From NCBI GenBank assembly GCA_018873225.1, contig JAEILZ010000008.1, forward strand, positions 186,001-250,000: 64,000 nt of DNA, read 5' to 3'. The number at the start of each line of letters is the position of its first letter. Position 1 is the stretch's first letter. A program made the translations under genes and the position numbers. The DNA is from [Phialemoniopsis] sp. UDSM-2020. Taxonomy: Eukaryota > Ascomycota > Sordariomycetes > Thyridiales > Thyridiaceae. Below are positions 10,958 through 22,877 of this stretch, piece after piece. Under the pieces are notes generated by a model. It did not search any database. It saw nothing but the letters and a program-made list of their open reading frames with translations, and had not been told where the DNA came from.

Positions 10958-13077
10958 ATGCGGAAGCAAGGAACGCGTGCTCGACGGGCACAATACGTTA
11001 ACCAAGCATGGTACGTCGGTAGAGATGCCGCAATCCCGAGGACAACGCGAATTGCTGACTGCTTCAGTGTCGAGTGCAAACGTCGGAAGGTCAAGTGTGA
11101 CGGAGCCGAACCTTGTGCGAGATGCACCGTCAAGTCGGCGGCCTGTGTCTATCAGGGCTCGCCACAAAATCCCCGGTACTCTAGCAGGGGCGATAATTCC
11201 AGAATTGGCAGTCGTCAGCCGTCGTCAGCCGTTACATCACCTCTTGACGGCGGCACGACCACGTATACGGATGTACAGATGAACCACACACCTGCAGACT
11301 TTGTTGTGGACTCACCCAAATTCTGCGGACCATCGAGCTCAGAGTACACCTTGAACGCTGTGAGTGGGAGTCTCCGAGAAAAAGGCGTATCGACTGCTCT
11401 TCCTGAGAGAGCAGCCCTTCCACCAGATAGCTCCCTAAGTTCGTCTGGGCTGGCACAATACGGCCCTTTTGTCAGACGAATGACCATGGACCCTTTGTGG
11501 GATTTTCGAGAAGAGGATGCGATCAACCTAGTTCATGACTGGTGCAGTGGCGTGGGGGTTCTCTACCCGGTAGTGCAGCGTCGCGTGATGCTAGATACCA
11601 TTGAGAGAGTATTTCGAGCCCTTGAATGTGCTCGGAGAGATGGCTTCAAGGCCACACAAAGCACGCTGGCCAATATTCTCTTCTCCCAGAACACTTATCA
11701 GCTCAAGATGGTCCTAGCGATAGGCCGAACACTCGAGAGTGGAGGCAGGAACCAGCAAGCTCAGGGTCTTTTCCAGAGTCTTACAGAGGTGATCGAAAGT
11801 CTGCTCTGGAATCCCACCGGGATATCTGGTGTTCAGCTCCTTGTTCTAGTGGTAGGTTGCGCCAGGCAGTCTCGACCCGAATCTAGAGATGCTTATGTTT
11901 CTAGGCCGTGTACCACTATCACCTCGACGACGAAACAACTACAGGGCGTATGAACAGTCTTTCGGCAAGATTCTGCTTAGAGATGGGCCTGCATCGTCGC
12001 GCTGTTGTCGAGAAGGCCCACGCTGACCAAGATGCTCGGTCAACAGCTCTTCGCGTGTTCTGGTCGGTCTACATGTTCGAGAGGCGCGTGAGTTTAGGGC
12101 TGGGGATTCCGTTCTACCTTCAGGACTCATATGTCGACCCTTTCATGTTCGAATTGGTACATTGTCATCCTATCATTCAGTGAGGTCCACAAAGACTGAT
12201 TCATATCAAGGCCACATCGGATCCCACGCTCCATATCCTCCTCCAGTGGACGAAGCTCGCCGGCAAAACGTGGCATGCTTTGAACAGCCAGGGAGAGAAT
12301 GGAGCCAGTATCAATCTTGAAGACTTGGACTTTCTCGACTATCAGATCGTTCAGTGGTATGACTCACTGCCCAACGAACTCAAGCTCAGCCAAGACCCAG
12401 TCTCGCGGCAGATCCAGTACCCAAAGCTTGCGTACCTTCAAGCCATACTCTTTGTCCGCAAGAACCACCTTCGAAATCTCATCTACCGACCAGTGCTGCA
12501 GTCATCCTCAAAGATTGAGCAATGTCATCGACACGCCCAGCAAGGGATCAAGATTGGGAAAGAGTCGATTCAAATTCTGGTCGAATTGACCGAGCACACG
12601 CTTTTGATCAAAAAGCATGCCTTGTTCTTCAAGCATCTGCTTCTCACGGCGTTTGGCAATCTGCTGCTTGGAGTAGTCAACGCCACCACTCTGTTCTCTG
12701 ATAGTGTGAGACACGAGTTCGATGCCGCGCTGAATCTCATTAGGCTTCTGAGCGCTAAGTCACTGCCTATGTTAAGGTTGTGGCGACGACTCGAAGGCTT
12801 GCGAGATCTACAGTCTACATTGCTGCGCTCAAGCAGTGCAATGACATCCAATGTTGGGGGTTCAGAGCAGAACAAAAACTTCCAGAGTGGGCTTTCGCTA
12901 GGAGAACTCTTTCCTCCGGTCATCTACGGCACAGAGTCAATGGAGTCGTCTTTCCCTTTGAAATCCACTATGGACGATGCCGAGGTGAGAGACCATTTCA
13001 ACAACCTATTTGATTCCTCGGGGGGATTTGATACATTTTTAGACTTTCCTTTTGTTGAATGGGGTCCTCTATCATAG
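10958..13077 (+). CDS. Zn(II)2Cys6 transcription factor with fungal-specific TF domain (4 exons)
   Basis: Exons 10958-11010, 11068-11851, 11905-12156 and 12211-13077 give 651 aa. Splicing of the first intron is needed to complete the zinc cluster: it joins 'NQAC' to 'VECKRRKVKCDG', giving C-x2-C-x6-C-x5-C-x2-C-x6-C. Basic residues RRKVK sit between Cys 2 and 3 as in DNA-binding binuclear clusters. The middle region ('GLHRRAV', 'RVFWSVYMFERRVSLGLGIPF') is the fungal_trans (PF04082-type) regulatory domain. It is a nuclear DNA-binding regulator. It sits beside two MFS transporters, an alpha/beta-hydrolase and a P450, so it is a candidate pathway-specific activator for them. That regulatory link is inference from position. 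Confidence 0.9.
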
Positions 13078-13472
13078 TTTTATAAGCAATTTCCTTGATA
13101 TGGATCCTGTTTCCTGTCGCTTCATCAATCAGGCCAGTCTCTACACATTTCTTCCTTCGTTCGGGGCAAGGATCGTTAGGCGGGGATGCCTCGGTGTTCG
13201 GGGCCTGGTTTCGGACTCAGTATGGTGACCGGCATGTCAACTGCCGTATGTCAGCATCCGAACATCATTGCCGCCTGGATTGAGAACAAGCACAAGAGAG
13301 GAGGACTTTTCGTCATTCCTGCTGTGGTGCTGGGGCTCATGTGAACCCCAGATTCAGGGATGGGCCTCGGAAGCGGAAGCGGAACTAGTGGATTTCCCAA
13401 AGTGGAACCTCGTATGGCACTGCAGGAGGGCTAGTCACTGCTGTCTTGCATTGAGTTGAATATTCTACAATT
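13078..13472. other. convergent intergenic region
   Basis: Between the 3' end of the regulator gene (plus) and the 3' end of the MFS gene (minus). Nothing recognisable. Confidence 0.55.
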
Positions 13473-15126
13473 TCAAGGTTTCCACCTGAAGCCGGGGTGC
13501 TTCCAGTCCAGATTGGCTATATCCTCCGAGCTAAGCCCATCCAACTCGGCATCAATGTCTCTTGCATCTCTCTTCTTATTATCGGCCTTCATCCACAAGA
13601 GCACTACAGTAGACGTAATGACGATGAGACTTGACGTTGCCAGATTGAGCCCGTTCCCAATAGGGTATCGAGGGCCGTCCCAGGGCAGGAATGACCATGT
13701 GGCGATGAGACCCCCGATGTTGCCGAACAAGACGTTAATGCCGATTCCAGAGCTTCGGGCAGTATCGGTAATGACGTTGGCGCTTATCTGGGCATTCCCT
13801 AGAGCTCCACTGACAAATATGGAACTGGCCAGCAAGAAGGTCGCTCCATATCGTGTGCGTGAATCCGTGGTGGCGAGAAAAAGAGCATAGCCAATGATCG
13901 GAAGGATGCCACTGAGGATGAGAAAGATTTGTCGCTTATCGGTTCGCCAGCTCAACCAGGGCAGAAGAACAGTAAAGAAGACTCCGATGATGTACGGCGG
14001 AACTGAATACAACTGCTGCTGGATTGTAGAGTAAGAAGGATAAATTGTTCGAATGATGGTAGGCAGAAAGAATGCAAGGCCTTGAGCAGTGATGTTACCG
14101 AGTAGGAACACGAATGATGTACCGAGGGTGACCGGGCTGGAAATGCCGAGGATGATCTTGCGGCGGTCGATCGAATCAAGTACTCTTGTAGCACCGATGC
14201 GTTCAGACTTAACTCTCGAGATGGCAAGATCTTTTTCGTCTTGAGTTAGCCACCAAGCGACTTCTGGTCGATCTGCGAGCGTAAAGAAGCTGATCAAAGC
14301 AAGACCAATTGTGATAGTGCCTTCAATAGCAAAGATCATCCTCCAGGAAGTAAGGCTCCCGAAATGCTCAAGCTTAAGTATACCAGAGGCCAGCAAACCA
14401 CTCACCGCCCCAGCCAAAGGCGCCATAGCGATGTAGAGTGACAAGCGGAATGCAAGTTCGGACCTTCTATACCATCGAGACAGGTAGTATGCGAATCCAG
14501 GGAGGACTCCAGCTTCGAAGATGCCAAGGACAAATCGAACGCCGCAGATCTGTGCCTTGGTGTTTGCGAAAGCCGCACAGACCGATGCAAGGCCGAAGCC
14601 GAGGGATATGACTGGAAGGAATCGGCCGGGCCCAATCCACTTGCAAGCAACAGTTGATGGAAGCTCGAACAGGATATAACCGACGTAAAAGACGGAGAGG
14701 ACAATGTTATAGTCGAGACCAGCCATGTTCAAGTCCTTTTCTAGGCCTGCAAGCCTGGCATTTCCTACCCCAGGTTAACATTTCGTCTGCAGGATCGAGA
14801 AGCTCTGACTTTGTGCAAGACATACCAATATTAGCCCGGTCTATGAAGCAGAAAAGGTATAGGAGTGCAACTGTCGGGACAATACATAGATCTATCTTCA
14901 GGCGCAGTCGAGCCTCTGCCTTACGGTCTATTTCGATAAGGGGATTTCCATATCTGGAGCACGCACGTCAGCCTAGTCTGCAGGAAACAAAGGAGAGCTT
15001 GGTGACTCACCTGTCGGTAGCAGCATGACCCCTTTCTGCTGCTAAGTGGATAGCATCATGCTTGCTAGCAAGCTGCAAACTTTCTGCTGTCTCTGTCGGC
15101 ACAATAATATTCTCGTAGGTGGACAT
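13473..15126 (-). CDS. MFS transporter, anion:cation symporter (Dal5/allantoate permease-like) family (3 exons)
   Basis: Exons 15126-15011, 14953-14826 and 14764-13473 give 511 aa; both junctions are GT-AG and in phase. The start is the ATG at 15126 (MSTYENII), which places a short cytosolic N-terminus before TM1 ('IVPTVALLYLFCFIDRANIGNA'), the hallmark of fungal ACS-family carriers. Roughly twelve hydrophobic segments follow, with family features such as 'RFVLGIFEAGVLPGFAYYLSRWY' and a 'W.GPRYPIGN'-type loop. ACS carriers import organic anions such as vitamins, allantoate or aromatic acids into the cell by proton symport at the plasma membrane. The substrate is unknown. It is convergent with the regulator gene, and the neighbouring hydrolase gene lies upstream on the same strand. 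Confidence 0.9.
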
Positions 15127-15722
15127 TCTGTCGCCGAGTTGGGTGTAATAATGGCAAGTGAAATTGATATGATGTGTCGACTTCCTGATGCTCCCCAGAC
15201 TGCCTATGGCACGGTATTTATGCACAGCAGCCATCGAAAGCAAAACAGAACACCGAGAATCGTGCTACTAGTGAACCTCGAAGCGAGCAAGTGCAATGTA
15301 GTAGCAGCTAGTCTAGACTGGGCTTGTCCCATGGGGTTTGGATCCCCTGTCTGGGGTTTGGGTTTGTCTGGAGTCTGTCATGAGGGATTTGAGCAATATG
15401 TCTTCGCTGATTGGGGAAGCCTGGCCTCCCTGGAAGGGTTCTCCACCTTCGGTATTAGCTTCGAGAGTCACGGAACTAGCGGCTCTTGGGTGCGGATTTA
15501 GACTACTGGTGTGAAAGGGCTTCCGAGACCATCAAGTTGACTGCTTTTGATACTGATGTACGTCGATGATTGACTGATCACCTAGCATTATCCCACTATC
15601 CAAGGGTAACTTGACCATCCAGCCTACTAGCAAACTTTGTAGACTAATCAAAAACTGTGGACGCCGGCTCTTGGATCAGAGGGGGAGAGAAAGCCAGATT
15701 GGTCACAATTTCCTACGGTGGG
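15127..15722. other. intergenic region
   Basis: Lies upstream of the ACS-type MFS gene and downstream of the hydrolase gene, both minus strand. It should hold the MFS promoter. A local near-direct repeat (GGTTTGG-type strings near 15338-15364) is visible; no coding frame is supported. Confidence 0.5.
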
Positions 15723-16761
15723 CTAACTACAGCAACTGTCTAGAAAGCGGAGAATGTTCCTAAGCTTTTCGTACATTTCGCCCTGGACTGCCCCAGCCTC
15801 AATGTCGCACTCCGCTGGGATCTCGCGCACATCAAAGCCATGTCCCTTCTGGGCGACCTTCTCCAGCAGGATTTTCACTCCCAGAGCCTGCAATCTTTCT
15901 GCAACTACGATACTCTGTGAAGCCTCTACTGCAATGTCTGCTTCGCCGTGCACCAAAGCACAAGGTGGGAAGTCTGACGATAATTTGAAGGCGACTGGGA
16001 AATGCCCGTGAAACTCTTCGGGAACAGCTGATAGTCCTTGATCTCTGAGCTTTGATGAAAGACCCGGGATATCAGTCAGTAGATCTGGATACAGTGCTCT
16101 TTCGTGCAATGCTGCGATCCATGCCATTCGTGAATCTGTCGATGGATCAGCTGGAAATGGGTACCTAGAGATGGGTGTCTTCTTGGCTCGAGCTGCCTCG
16201 ATCTCTGATATTAGATCGTCTAGGTTGGACAAAGGTGGCCGACCCATGAGAGGTGGCCCAGGGGTAATATATCGAGGTCCGGATATGTCAAGCATTCCAT
16301 AGATCGACAACACCGCTAGGGGATTGTTCATATTCAGCTGAGATGCGGTCGTAAAGGCCAGATACCCTCCTGCACTCGATCCAGCCACCACCAAGCGCGG
16401 GCATAGGTTGCTGGAAACCCAGTTTGCCGCATCTAGAGCATCTGAGATGACCTCAGTTCCGGTAGCCTCGGGCAAAAGTCGATACTGGGGGCTGACAAAT
16501 AGCCATCCTCGCTTCAGGCAGGCGTTGATGAGCCACATTGGTGGAAAGGTGCTCTTTTCTCCAAGGACCTACATTCACCGGTCAAGGGGTGCGAATGCAT
16601 TTTGAGAGTTCATTAGGACTCACAAGGAAGCCTCCATGATAATGAATCACCGCAACAGTCGATTGCGACGGGACGAAGGATGGTGCGGAATATACATCGA
16701 GCGTCAGCTCTATGCCAGCTACGCTTTTGAAAGGGTGAGTGGCAATTTCAAAGATGACCAT
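15723..16761 (-). CDS. alpha/beta-hydrolase (HSL/carboxylesterase-like) (2 exons)
   Basis: Exons 16761-16624 and 16568-15723 give 327 aa. The start is the first true ATG (MVIFEIATHPFK); the frame is open upstream but only through non-ATG codons. The oxyanion-hole motif HYHGG lies near residue 41, the nucleophile elbow GSSAGG near Ser111, an acidic residue in 'ALVHGEADIAV', and a C-terminal catalytic His in 'KGHGFDV'. This order and the length are typical of fungal alpha/beta-hydrolase-3-type esterases. It probably hydrolyses an ester or lactone in the cytosol, since no signal peptide is visible. It is divergent from the P450 gene across a 469-bp shared promoter region, which suggests co-expression. 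Confidence 0.88.
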
Positions 16762-17230
16762 GATGCAACGGTGTGGTACACGTGTAATGAGACCTGGACC
16801 GGGACGATAGCGAAAGGGCAAGGGCTAGCCGCAATAAATCGTATATGACTTCAAGTCTTTACTGGCCCGTTTGGTTGTGTTGCGTCTACGGAGGTCGACT
16901 AAGTCAGATGAACCGCTCTAGTTCCGAGACTACCACATGTGAGGTTCCGAGCGGAGTTATCTCGGAATAGTTGTAATACGTGTGACGGAATGCATGCGTT
17001 GGCCGCCCCAGCTGACACGGCCGGCCAAATCACAAGAAGATCATCTCTGGGGACTTGCATGTGGGATTACTGTGACAGATGCATCTATTACGAGGTATCG
17101 GCAGTTGGGACCGGTAAGGACCATTGGAGAGGCCGAGGAAGTAGATATAGTACGAGGTCACTTAAGCGCCTCAGTTACTCAGTAGTCAAAACTTGCTTGA
17201 TATTGGATACCCAAAGTCTCTTCATCCAAA
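16762..17230. other. shared divergent promoter of hydrolase and P450 genes
   Basis: Short region between the two divergent start codons. Zn2Cys6-type CGG half-sites are scattered (for example CGG near 16983 and 17021), but I see no clearly spaced everted or inverted pair. Confidence 0.5.
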
Positions 17231-18950
17231 ATGATCCAACCACTTGTAAAGATCTTTGACAAATATCACATCACACTGGTTCCTCTGTCAGGGGTCCTTT
17301 GTCTGATTTTGGTGTTTGCCTATGTTGTGTATCAGCAATACTTCCACCCTCTGGCCGGCTACAAAGGCCCGTTTGTAGCTTCTCTTACCAACCTCTGGAA
17401 GGCGCGGGAAACCTACCATGGCCATCTACACGAAACATTGTGTGCTTTACACGAGAGACATGGTCCAGTGGTGCGTATTGGGCCAAACCACCTTCACTTC
17501 TGGACTCCAGAAGCTGTTCCAGCGATATACAAGGCGGGACGTTCGATGCCCAAAACGGACTTTTATGACTCGTTTACTACATTCAATCCCAATATCTTCG
17601 GGACTACGGATGAGGACGTATGTTATAGATGAGGAGAACTTTCTTTCTGTCTACATCAACGCAGCAAAGCTGACCTTCGTTCATTTATAGATCCACGCAA
17701 TCCGTCGACGACAACTTTCGCACGGCTTCTCCCAGAGCTCGATTCGCGAGCTTGAGCCGCTCATTGACGAGCAAACCCGTATCCTTCGACGTCGTCTAGA
17801 CGACTTTGCTCGAACAGGCCAAGAGTTTGATCTCAAGCTGGTCATTCAACAGTTCGTATTCGACATCCTAGGAGAGGTTGCGTTCAGCCAAACCTTCGGA
17901 ACCCAAGTCAGCAGGGATACGGCCATGCTGGATGCAGTAAGCCAGCATCTACTGTTGGGGAGCACCCTTGGGCAGGTGCCATGTCAGTGGTTCTGGAAGA
18001 AGCTGATAGCCTGGTCGCCCATTACTTGGATCCGACAGCTCAATGAGAGTCGAGCAAAGTTGAAGCAACACTGTACCGACTGCGTGCGTCGCCGAACGGA
18101 GAAGCCTTCGTCTCGCAAGGATCTTCTAACAAGTCTGATCGAAGCCCGTGATCCTGAGACGGATGCCCGCCTTCAGACGATTGATATCGAGACTGAAGCA
18201 TTTGCTATGCTGTAAGGCTCCTCCCTCTAGACCAAATCGTCGAAGGCCTCAATGCTGATTGCTGTTCATGCAGTGCTGCAGGCTCGCACACCACAGCTGG
18301 CACTTTAGGGCTGCTCTTTTGGCATCTTATGAGAAACCCGCGCCATGCAAACCTGCTTGTGGACGAACTCGACCGGTGTCTCCCGGACCTCGACGAAAGC
18401 GAGAGCTCGTACGCTATCGACGGACTCGAATCCAAGTTGGAATATACGATGGCGTGTATCCGCGAGAACTTTCGCATGAATCCCGTCTTTACCATGACTC
18501 TGTGGAGGCGTGTCAGCAATCCAGCCGGGGTGCTCGTCGGAACCAGTCAGATCCCACACAATGTAAGTCTCAGCAATGCGAGCCTCATCATGATCCGCTC
18601 TCTGACTGAGATCCTTGCAGACCGAGGTGTGTGTTGTCAACTACGCCCTGCACCATAACCCTGTTGTATGGGGGTCCGATCACAAGGTTTATGACCCAAG
18701 CCGCTGGCTTGACGAACGAGCAAAGAATAACACAAGACACCTGATCCCGTTCAGCATAGGCCATCGGACTTGCATCGGAAGGAATCTGGCGATGACGAAT
18801 ATCATCAAGACAGTCGCGACTCTGATGAGAACGTACGAGTTCTCGCCGAGTCGGCCACTTGATGACCTGGACTTCTTCAGTGCTGGTGTCGGAGAGCTTG
18901 AGGGGAGTCTCATGTGCACAGTCAAGCTGAGGAGTACATCCTCCACCTGA
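17231..18950 (+). CDS. cytochrome P450 monooxygenase (4 exons)
   Basis: Exons 17231-17617, 17691-18211, 18274-18562 and 18621-18950 give 508 aa. An N-terminal membrane anchor (residues about 15-35) is followed by a 'YFHPL' proline region. The I-helix reads AGSHTTAG, with His where many P450s have Asp/Glu. The ExxR motif is 'ENFR' and the haem-binding loop is FSIGHRTCIGRN, with the Cys ligand present. All are in expected order and the length is normal for a microsomal fungal P450. It should be ER-anchored and oxidise a small hydrophobic substrate; the CYP family cannot be set by eye. It is divergent from the hydrolase and convergent with the DHA-type MFS transporter. Confidence 0.92.
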
Positions 18951-19097
18951 TTACCGTATCCTGCGTCATGATCTCGGCAGGTATTGACTATTGCCGGGAT
19001 ATACAAGGTATTCAGCGTATAGATAGACTAGTGTAACCTGTCTTAAGCGCTTCATTAATACATAACAGTCTGGTCTGTACCAATAACTGTGCACTGT

Positions 19098-20919
19098 CTA
19101 CTGTATATGCTGTCGGCCCTTCTCTTCGGTCTCAATAGACAGATCCTGAACCGCCAAAGAAGAGAGAAACCCGAGCCCGCTAAAAGCAGCCAATATATAC
19201 CAGACCACTTTGAATGCCTCGGTATAGGCATCTTGAACCGCATGCTGGACAGCCAAAGGAATGTCGATTTCCCTGAAATGTGGGATAAACGCGATAGCCT
19301 CGTTTGAGTTCTCGAGATGCGATACGGCTGCCGGTAGTGGGGACAGGGATGAGATTGCGTCGGCGAAGGCGTTGGTGAACGCGGTGGCGGTGATTGCCAG
19401 ACCAACGAGGGCGCCGAAGAGCCGGAAACAAACCAGAATTCCTGCTGCCAAACCGTGGTCCTCGGGTTTCACGGATGCTTGGACAGCAAGGGGAGGGATC
19501 GTGAAGTGAATGCCTCCACCGACCGCAGTCAGTATTTGGAACCCAGCAAGATTAGCCCTGGAAGAACTTTTGTTCAATAGAGCGTGAATGCCGAACCCAA
19601 CGGCAAATGTAAGCCAAGCGAGCCAGAGCTGCCACCGATACTTTCGAAGCGAATCCGCGAGGGCTCCTGAAAGGCCACTGGAAAAAATGGTCATGCAACA
19701 CAAGGGCAGTATGGAAATTGCAGACTTGACAGGGGATTCAAGAAGAACAGCCTGGTAGAATAGCGGAAGATATAGCAGCATCGGATATAGAACGAGCCCG
19801 AACAGAACACTCCCAAACATTGCCGAGATCGAGGTCCACGAGTTGAAAATCCGGTACGGAATGAGCGGCTCTGCTGGTCGACGCTCGTAAAATGCGAGTA
19901 GGATAAGTAGAATAACCCCGAGGACCAAGGGTAGGATCGTCTGCCATGCTGACCACGGGTACAAGGCACCGGCCCAACTCAGAGCCAGAGACATGGCTGT
20001 ACAGCCAGCGACAATGAAGCCTATCCCCACCCAGTCGAGGCGTGCGAATCGGGAGCGCAGAGGGCTGTCCAATGAGTGTAGTTTCATGAAGAAAACGGCC
20101 AGACCAGCGCTCACTCCGACCGGAGGGAGGTTAATCCAGCCAATCCACCGCCAGGTTGCATGCTGGGTAAGGAGGCCACCAATCAAAGGCCCCAGGATTG
20201 TGCCCAGGGCCAATGGAATCCCTAGCATCCCAAGCCACCAGGCACGCTCCTTCAAGGTGGTAATGTCGCAGAGGATAACCTGTACAGATTTAGCCCGTAT
20301 TCGAGGGGTTCAAACCGATGAAGCTGCGAACCTCGCTAAGGACATCAAGTCCGCCACCGCCAATCCCTTGCAGTGATCGGCCTCCAATGACCGTGTTCAT
20401 GGATTGTCCGGTCGCAAACACAATTGAGCCGACGGTAAAGAACAAGAATGCGGTGTATAGGGCAGGCTTTCGCCCGATGACGTCCGAGGCACTGACATAC
20501 AACGGCTGGGTGACAACAACGCCGAGCATGTAAGCAAGATTAGCCCAAAAGGCCTGCAGTGTCGTGCCGTGGAGCTCCTGCGTGATAGCCTAGGAAACAC
20601 TGTTAGAATAGGTATTGTAGAGTGAAATTGGGATGGGTATACCGACGGAGAGGGCCACAGACAATCCTGTCGCATCTATCGACACCAAAAAGTACATGAT
20701 GGCTAGTGAGATGAAGGCACAATGGAATGAAAGCGGCTTTCTTTGCGCTTTCGAAGGCTGCGAGGTGGCCTCTACAATCGGAGATTCAGCCCGAGGCTGC
20801 CAGATATCGTGCTCAGCCATCTCAGGTCGCGTGGTTGGAGGCTGAGACGTAGACATTTCGACACTGTTAGCTGTCTTCGTCGTTAACTGCAAGGCAGTGA
20901 GCCACGAAGGAGAGGACAT
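19098..20919 (-). CDS. MFS efflux transporter, DHA-type drug:H+ antiporter (3 exons)
   Basis: Exons 20919-20647, 20589-20332 and 20279-19098 give about 570 aa. The hydrophilic N-terminus of about 70 residues precedes TM1 ('FISLAIMYFLVSIDAT'). Motif A appears as 'DVIGRKPALY' and motif C as 'GIPLALGTILGPLIGG', both markers of antiporters that export small molecules. About 14 hydrophobic segments suggest DHA2. The first intron is uncertain: homology-consistent joining (VALS to AITQEL) requires a donor GTCGGT rather than the better-looking GTATAC three bases away, which would be out of phase. It likely exports the substrate or product of the neighbouring P450/hydrolase pathway, or a toxin. Confidence 0.87.
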
Positions 20920-22877
20920 CAAGTTCGATTAACGTTTAAATACCCTTCGAAACAAGGTGTTGCACGGTGCCTTTTCGGGCTAAGCCCTGGTCTTCAAGCT
21001 GATGTCAGCACTTATCACGTCTCCTTGCAAGGAGGATCGATGTGGCTCAATGCCCTAAATAACAACAGGCCCCAGTAGTGGAACATCACTTGCAATGCAA
21101 GACTCGCCTGTCATCCATGCCAATAGAAATGACGCCGGCTTGGCGCTTAACCTAGCTGTTGGGCTTGTTAGCATGCCGGCTCTTGTGTTGCGTTCTCTCC
21201 ATCTTGCTATCGACACCGATTGGTCTTCAGGACATCTGCCTATCGTGATAGCCTTGCTTTCTATTCACTTATAGAGAGCACTCAAAGTGCAGGGACGCGT
21301 CCGCCTAGTATGTGGCCTGAAGTCAACACACTCATGCTGAGGGCACAAACATATGGGTTGAATCCTAGTGCAAACGAGAACCGGGCAACCCATGACAAAC
21401 AAACGAATCCTTGCGAAACTCGGCACGTTGCGAGATTCGGCTGTAAGGCTTGGCGGACAGTAGGGAGTTAGTGAAAGGCGGGGGCCATGTGTTAAGATCT
21501 TCGCACTTTGGTAAAATTTTGACAAGCATGTGCTTGGCGTGTCAAATGCGACCCAGGTGTAGCTTGCCAGAGCTATTCTGAATCCAAGTTTGATTTGTTG
21601 TCGGTTCTTAGGCCTGGCTTGCTCTTCTCGAAACGACACAATGCAGTGAGGAGGTTGGATAGCCTTCCACTGAATTTGAATCGATTACCACCGAATTCTT
21701 GTTAGGGTGTTACCCTACAACTTCTTAATGAATGTTGATGATATCGTGGTGCATGGAAGTGTTTCAACAGAAACACCTTCAGCAATGATTGGTCTTCCAG
21801 TGGTATGATCCGATGTGAGATTCATGCCGAGTTACGGCATCCAAGTGAGACCTATGCATGAGCGTAATGAGTTCACTGCCAAGAATCTATCCTGACTTCG
21901 CAATCCTTCCACCGTTCAAAGTAGTAGAGTGGTAGGCCACTTTGTTGTAGTCCTAAGGGACCCCAAAGGTTGAAGCGCCCCAGACCCCATCTTGCGGCTA
22001 TGCCTTAATAGGAAAATGTGAACGCCCGACATCGGCTTGCACGAGATGGGTACAGATAGAGAAAAGTAGATGCCCCTCAGCCCCTGGACTGAAATAGATG
22101 ATCCATGGCAGCATTGCAATGCCACATCACGGATCGGACCTCGAAGGGCTCGGATCGAGGATAGAACATGTCCCATTCCTATGTCTTCTATGATGTGGAC
22201 ATCATCATCCATCTATTCTATATGTAGCTGAGGATGAATGAAACAGAGACTTCTGCCGCTCTCAGCGACAGATTATGAAGCACTGAGGACTAGATTTTAA
22301 AGACACACTTCTGATTTCATTGGAAAATCATCGATTGGTGTTCTCCCAAAACGGCGCAGATAGGATACAAGTCTAGACAAGCCTCATCCACTTCATTGGC
22401 CTCATCGGCGCGGAAAGTGAACCTTCCGGTACTCCCCAGGCAAGAGCCAGGACCACTACCGAGAAGCTCGGTGTTACTTCCAGTCCAGAGGCGGCGACCC
22501 GAGCCCTGCTTGCAGTCCTTTATACTACGTTCAGCTCCACGATGACGTTGGCTGTACCAAGAGCTTCGCTCTCTAGAAGAACTGTAAGGACCAGGTGGGA
22601 GGAAATACGCGAGAGCGCGGCGAGGGACGAACACATAGGCTATTTAATCCTAGATCTCAAATTCTGTAGCCTCACGGAAGTCTTCATTGGTTCCCGATGC
22701 CACCCCACCTCAGCAACGCGGGGTCGGTGATCTCACTCAGGCAGAGATTCATCAGGCTGAGCCCGAGCCTGACAAGACCCTGAGGCTTCATCCATCATTC
22801 GTTCACAGTGAAAAGACTCGGCTCAGACGATCTACCAATAAATAATCTCTGAAACTCCCACGGGCAGATATCGGAAC
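20920..22877. other. long intergenic region (about 2 kb)
   Basis: I find no reading frame with coding character in this stretch. It holds the promoter of the MFS gene at its left end and that of the next gene at its right end. No transposon terminal repeats or tRNA were recognised. Confidence 0.5.

Noticed and set aside
20920..22877. Several 60-124 codon frames in the 2-kb gap
   Set aside because: No coding character, no splice logic linking them and many start from non-ATG codons; left as intergenic.
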